This document shows positions 61,897-64,000 of a stretch of DNA of 64,000 nucleotides, piece by piece. This stretch comes from Paenibacillus_AB hodogayensis. Lineage in GTDB: Bacteria; Bacillota; Bacilli; Paenibacillales; NBRC-103111. Position 1 is the stretch's first letter; every line of letters begins with the position of its first letter. The translations under genes and the position numbers were made by a program. The DNA is taken from contig NZ_BAAAYO010000010.1 of NCBI RefSeq assembly GCF_039536325.1, positions 1 to 64,000 on the forward strand, given 5' to 3'. The notes below the pieces were generated by a model. The model saw only the letters and a list, made by a program, of their open reading frames with translations. It did no database searches and was not told the origin of the DNA.

Positions 61897-62748
61897 TCAA
61901 AACGCTTCAAGAACCGCTTCCCGCATCGCGGCGATGGGCGCCTCGCGACCGGTCCAATATTCGAAGGCGTAAGCGCCCTGGTACACGAACATGCCCAAGC
62001 CTCCGTGCGTCTTCGCGCCTTTTGCTTCCGCCTCCCGCAGCAGCCGCGTGACGAGCGGGTTGTATACAATATCGCTAACCGTCAGCCCTTCGTGAAACCA
62101 GGACGTGTCGATCAGTACCTCGTCCACTTTCGGGTGCATCCCGACCTCCGTGTTGTGCACGATCAGATCGATCTCGTCCCGCACGTCCGCTATCGCTTCA
62201 TAGCTCATGCCTTCGGCGGGGGCAAAGGGCCGGATTGCTTCGGCCAGCTCCTCGGCCTTGGATACGGTCCGATTGGCGATGCGAACCGACGCAGCCCCTT
62301 CCTTGGCCAGCGCATAGGCGACGCCGCGCGCGGCTCCCCCCGCTCCGAGCATCAGCACCTTTTTGCCGGCTACGGCAAAACCGGCTTCTTCCTTTAAAGA
62401 GCGCACGTAGCCGATGCCGTCGGTGTTGAAGCCGGTTAGCTTGCCGTCATCGTTCACGATCGTATTGACCGCGCCGATCGCCCGGGCGTCCTCGTGGATA
62501 TCGTCCAAATAATCCATCACTTCCAGCTTGTGCGGAATCGTCACGTTCACCCCGCGAAACTGCATGGCGCGAATGCCCGCCACCGCATCCTTCAACTGCC
62601 CCGGCTTAATATGAAAGGCGGCATAAGCCGCGTTCAGTCCCAGCTCGCGAAAAGCCCGATTGTGCATGACCGGCGACTTGGAATGTTTGATCGGGTCGCC
62701 GAATACGCCATGCATGACCGTTCCCGTATCCATCTGCCATTGCTTCAT
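61897..62748 (-). CDS. aroE: shikimate dehydrogenase
   Basis: This 283-residue NADP-dependent enzyme of the shikimate pathway reduces 3-dehydroshikimate to shikimate. The substrate pocket is seen in GDPIKHSKSPVMHNRAF, the catalytic lysine in VTIPHKLEVMDYLD, and the NADP loop in VLMLGAGGAARGVAYALA with NRTVSKAEEL. GGGGAG lies ten bases before the ATG. It follows yqeH after 37 bases in the conserved yqeH-aroE-yhbY-nadD order. Confidence 0.96.
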   Translation of the reverse strand: MKQWQMDTGTVMHGVFGDPIKHSKSPVMHNRAFRELGLNAAYAAFHIKPGQLKDAVAGIRAMQFRGVNVTIPHKLEVMDYLDDIHEDARAIGAVNTIVNDDGKLTGFNTDGIGYVRSLKEEAGFAVAGKKVLMLGAGGAARGVAYALAKEGAASVRIANRTVSKAEELAEAIRPFAPAEGMSYEAIADVRDEIDLIVHNTEVGMHPKVDEVLIDTSWFHEGLTVSDIVYNPLVTRLLREAEAKGAKTHGGLGMFVYQGAYAFEYWTGREAPIAAMREAVLEAF

Positions 62749-62785
62749 ACCGCTTGCTCTCCCCGTTCCCGTTATGCGTTGCCGG

Positions 62786-63901
62786 TCATATCAATGAATC
62801 CCGCACGGCCACCTTGACGCCCTTCGGCGCGTGGATGACGATTTGCGCGCCGGCGTCGCTGTTGACCGCAATCCAGCCGAGGCCGGAGATCAGCACGTCA
62901 CTCTGGGCACCTTTGCGGATGCGGAACGAATGCTTGACGAGCGGCGGGAGGTTATCCAGATTTTCCTTGGAAGGCGGCGCGAGCATGACTCCCTTATGCT
63001 CCTCGTACAGCTCGTCCGCGCGCTCCAGCTTCGTCCGGTGAATCGGCATCGCATTGGACACGTAGCACGTGAACGACTGGCGAGCCCCCTGCACAAAATC
63101 GAACCGGACCATGGCGCCAAAAAACAGCGACTGCTCCTCGTTCAATTGAAACACCGACGGTTTGATCGGCTTGTCCGGCAGCACGGTTTGCAGATCGCGC
63201 TTGTTGACCAGCTCGGTCAGCCGGTGCGTGTAGACGATTCCCGGCGTGTCGATAATGTCGCGTCCGTCGTCAAGCGGTATTTGCACGAGATCGAGCGTCG
63301 TGCCCGGAAAAGGCGACGTCGTCAATTCCGCCTCCAGATCGCTGTAGTCGCGAATGAGCCGGTTGATGAGCGTCGACTTGCCGACATTCGTCGCGCCGAC
63401 CACATAGACATCCTTCTTGCCGCGATGGCGGGCGATCGCTTCGACGACGCGGTCGAAGCCGATATTTTTTTTGGCGCTGCACAGCACGACCTCGGAGGTG
63501 CGCACCCCGTGATCCTTCGCTTGCTTCTGCACCCAGTTCAGGATGCGGTTGACATTGATCGCCTTTGGCAGCAGATCGACTTTGTTGACGACCAGCAGGA
63601 CCGGATTTTGCCCCACAAACCGATGCAGCCCGGCAATCAGGCTGCCTTCAAAATCGAACAGGTCGACGATATGGACGACAAGCGCTTCCTTGCCGCCGAT
63701 TCCGCTCAAAATTTTGAGAAAATCGTCCTGATTCGGAGTGACGCTGGATATTTCATTGTAATTCTTGATCCGGAAGCAGCGCTGGCACAGCAGCGGATCT
63801 TTGTTCAACGCCGCCGCGGGAGCATAGCCCAGCTTCTCGGGCGATTCCGTCTGAATCGCCACGCCGCATCCGGAGCAACGAAGATCGTTAACGTTTGTCA
63901 T
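62786..63901 (-). CDS. yqeH: YqeH, circularly permuted ribosome-assembly GTPase
   Basis: This 371-residue GTPase is needed for 30S subunit assembly. An N-terminal zinc finger has CSGCGV near residue 10 and LLCQRCFRIKNY near 38. The GTPase motifs come in permuted order: VVNKVDLLPKA (G4), then GATNVGKSTLINRL (G1), then DIIDTPGIVYTH (G3). A C-terminal RNA-binding part follows. The ATG lies inside the end of yqeG, so the two are coupled. Confidence 0.96.
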   Translation of the reverse strand: MTNVNDLRCSGCGVAIQTESPEKLGYAPAAALNKDPLLCQRCFRIKNYNEISSVTPNQDDFLKILSGIGGKEALVVHIVDLFDFEGSLIAGLHRFVGQNPVLLVVNKVDLLPKAINVNRILNWVQKQAKDHGVRTSEVVLCSAKKNIGFDRVVEAIARHRGKKDVYVVGATNVGKSTLINRLIRDYSDLEAELTTSPFPGTTLDLVQIPLDDGRDIIDTPGIVYTHRLTELVNKRDLQTVLPDKPIKPSVFQLNEEQSLFFGAMVRFDFVQGARQSFTCYVSNAMPIHRTKLERADELYEEHKGVMLAPPSKENLDNLPPLVKHSFRIRKGAQSDVLISGLGWIAVNSDAGAQIVIHAPKGVKVAVRDSLI

Positions 63902-64000
63902 GCTGCGAGTCCTCCCCTTGCATCAAACCTTTGCGTTTCATCCAGGAAATAGCCGCCTTCTCGACCCGCCGGTTGACTTTTGTAAAAAAGCCTTCGTCGG
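63888..64000 (-). CDS. yqeG: YqeG-type HAD phosphatase (3-prime end only)
   Basis: The window edge cuts this gene; only about 37 C-terminal residues are seen, including FFTKVNRRVEKAAISWMKRK, the usual tail of YqeG HAD-superfamily subfamily IIIA phosphatases. Its stop (63888-63890) overlaps the yqeH start by 14 bases, and the yqeG-yqeH order is conserved in Bacilli. The catalytic part lies outside the window. Confidence 0.75.
   Translation of the reverse strand, partial: DEGFFTKVNRRVEKAAISWMKRKGLMQGEDSQHDKR

Overview
The window comes from a spore-forming, S-layer-bearing Firmicute, most likely of the family Paenibacillaceae (Paenibacillus or a close relative). The evidence is a Bacillus-type yqeG-yqeH-aroE-yhbY-nadD-yqeK-rsfS block, a comE competence locus, a leuS T-box leader, a gerAB-type germination remnant, two SLH-domain surface proteins, a BclB-type collagen-like protein and strong AGGAGG ribosome-binding sites. 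The conserved genes look GC-rich. The first 15 kb and the 47-53 kb stretch look more AT-rich and accessory. No rRNA, tRNA or CRISPR array was seen.

Left end (1-15.8 kb): an MFS exporter and a UPF0303 protein form one small operon, followed by an IclR regulator, a decayed gerAB gene and an SLH remnant. Next is a giant secreted SLH protein with two metallophosphoesterase domains and a PhoP-box-like motif upstream. From about 10.7 to 15.8 kb lies a patchwork of solo genes (NUDIX, DinB, zinc ribbon, ArsR, DoxX) and at least four broken genes. It holds a probable class-C group II intron stub beside a terminator and three copies of a small repeat, and it is bracketed by two near-identical 29-bp direct repeats.

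Centre-left (15.8-30 kb): comEC, comEB, a metY-type sulfhydrylase, comEA (all minus), divergent comER, then leuS with its T-box, a DUF3900-like protein, fabF, an XRE regulator and a TPR protein of unknown role.

Centre (30-47 kb): a glycogen operon, glgB-glgC-glgD-glgA plus a cytosolic GH15 glucoamylase, followed by a sugar-uptake cassette (FAD oxidoreductase, secreted glycosidase-like protein, binding protein, two permeases) under a divergent LacI-type regulator.

Right (48-64 kb): a secreted RCC1 propeller protein lies directly downstream of an SLH/collagen-like/BclB protein. A spacer with a MITE-like element, a perfect 22-bp hairpin and a coding remnant follows. Then come sucAB (2-oxoglutarate dehydrogenase E1/E2) and the conserved ribosome-assembly/NAD/shikimate operon (HD protein, yqeM, cvfB, rsfS, yqeK, nadD, yhbY, aroE, yqeH, yqeG), cut by the window edge. 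In Bacillus subtilis yqeM is adjacent to comER; here about 33 kb separates them.
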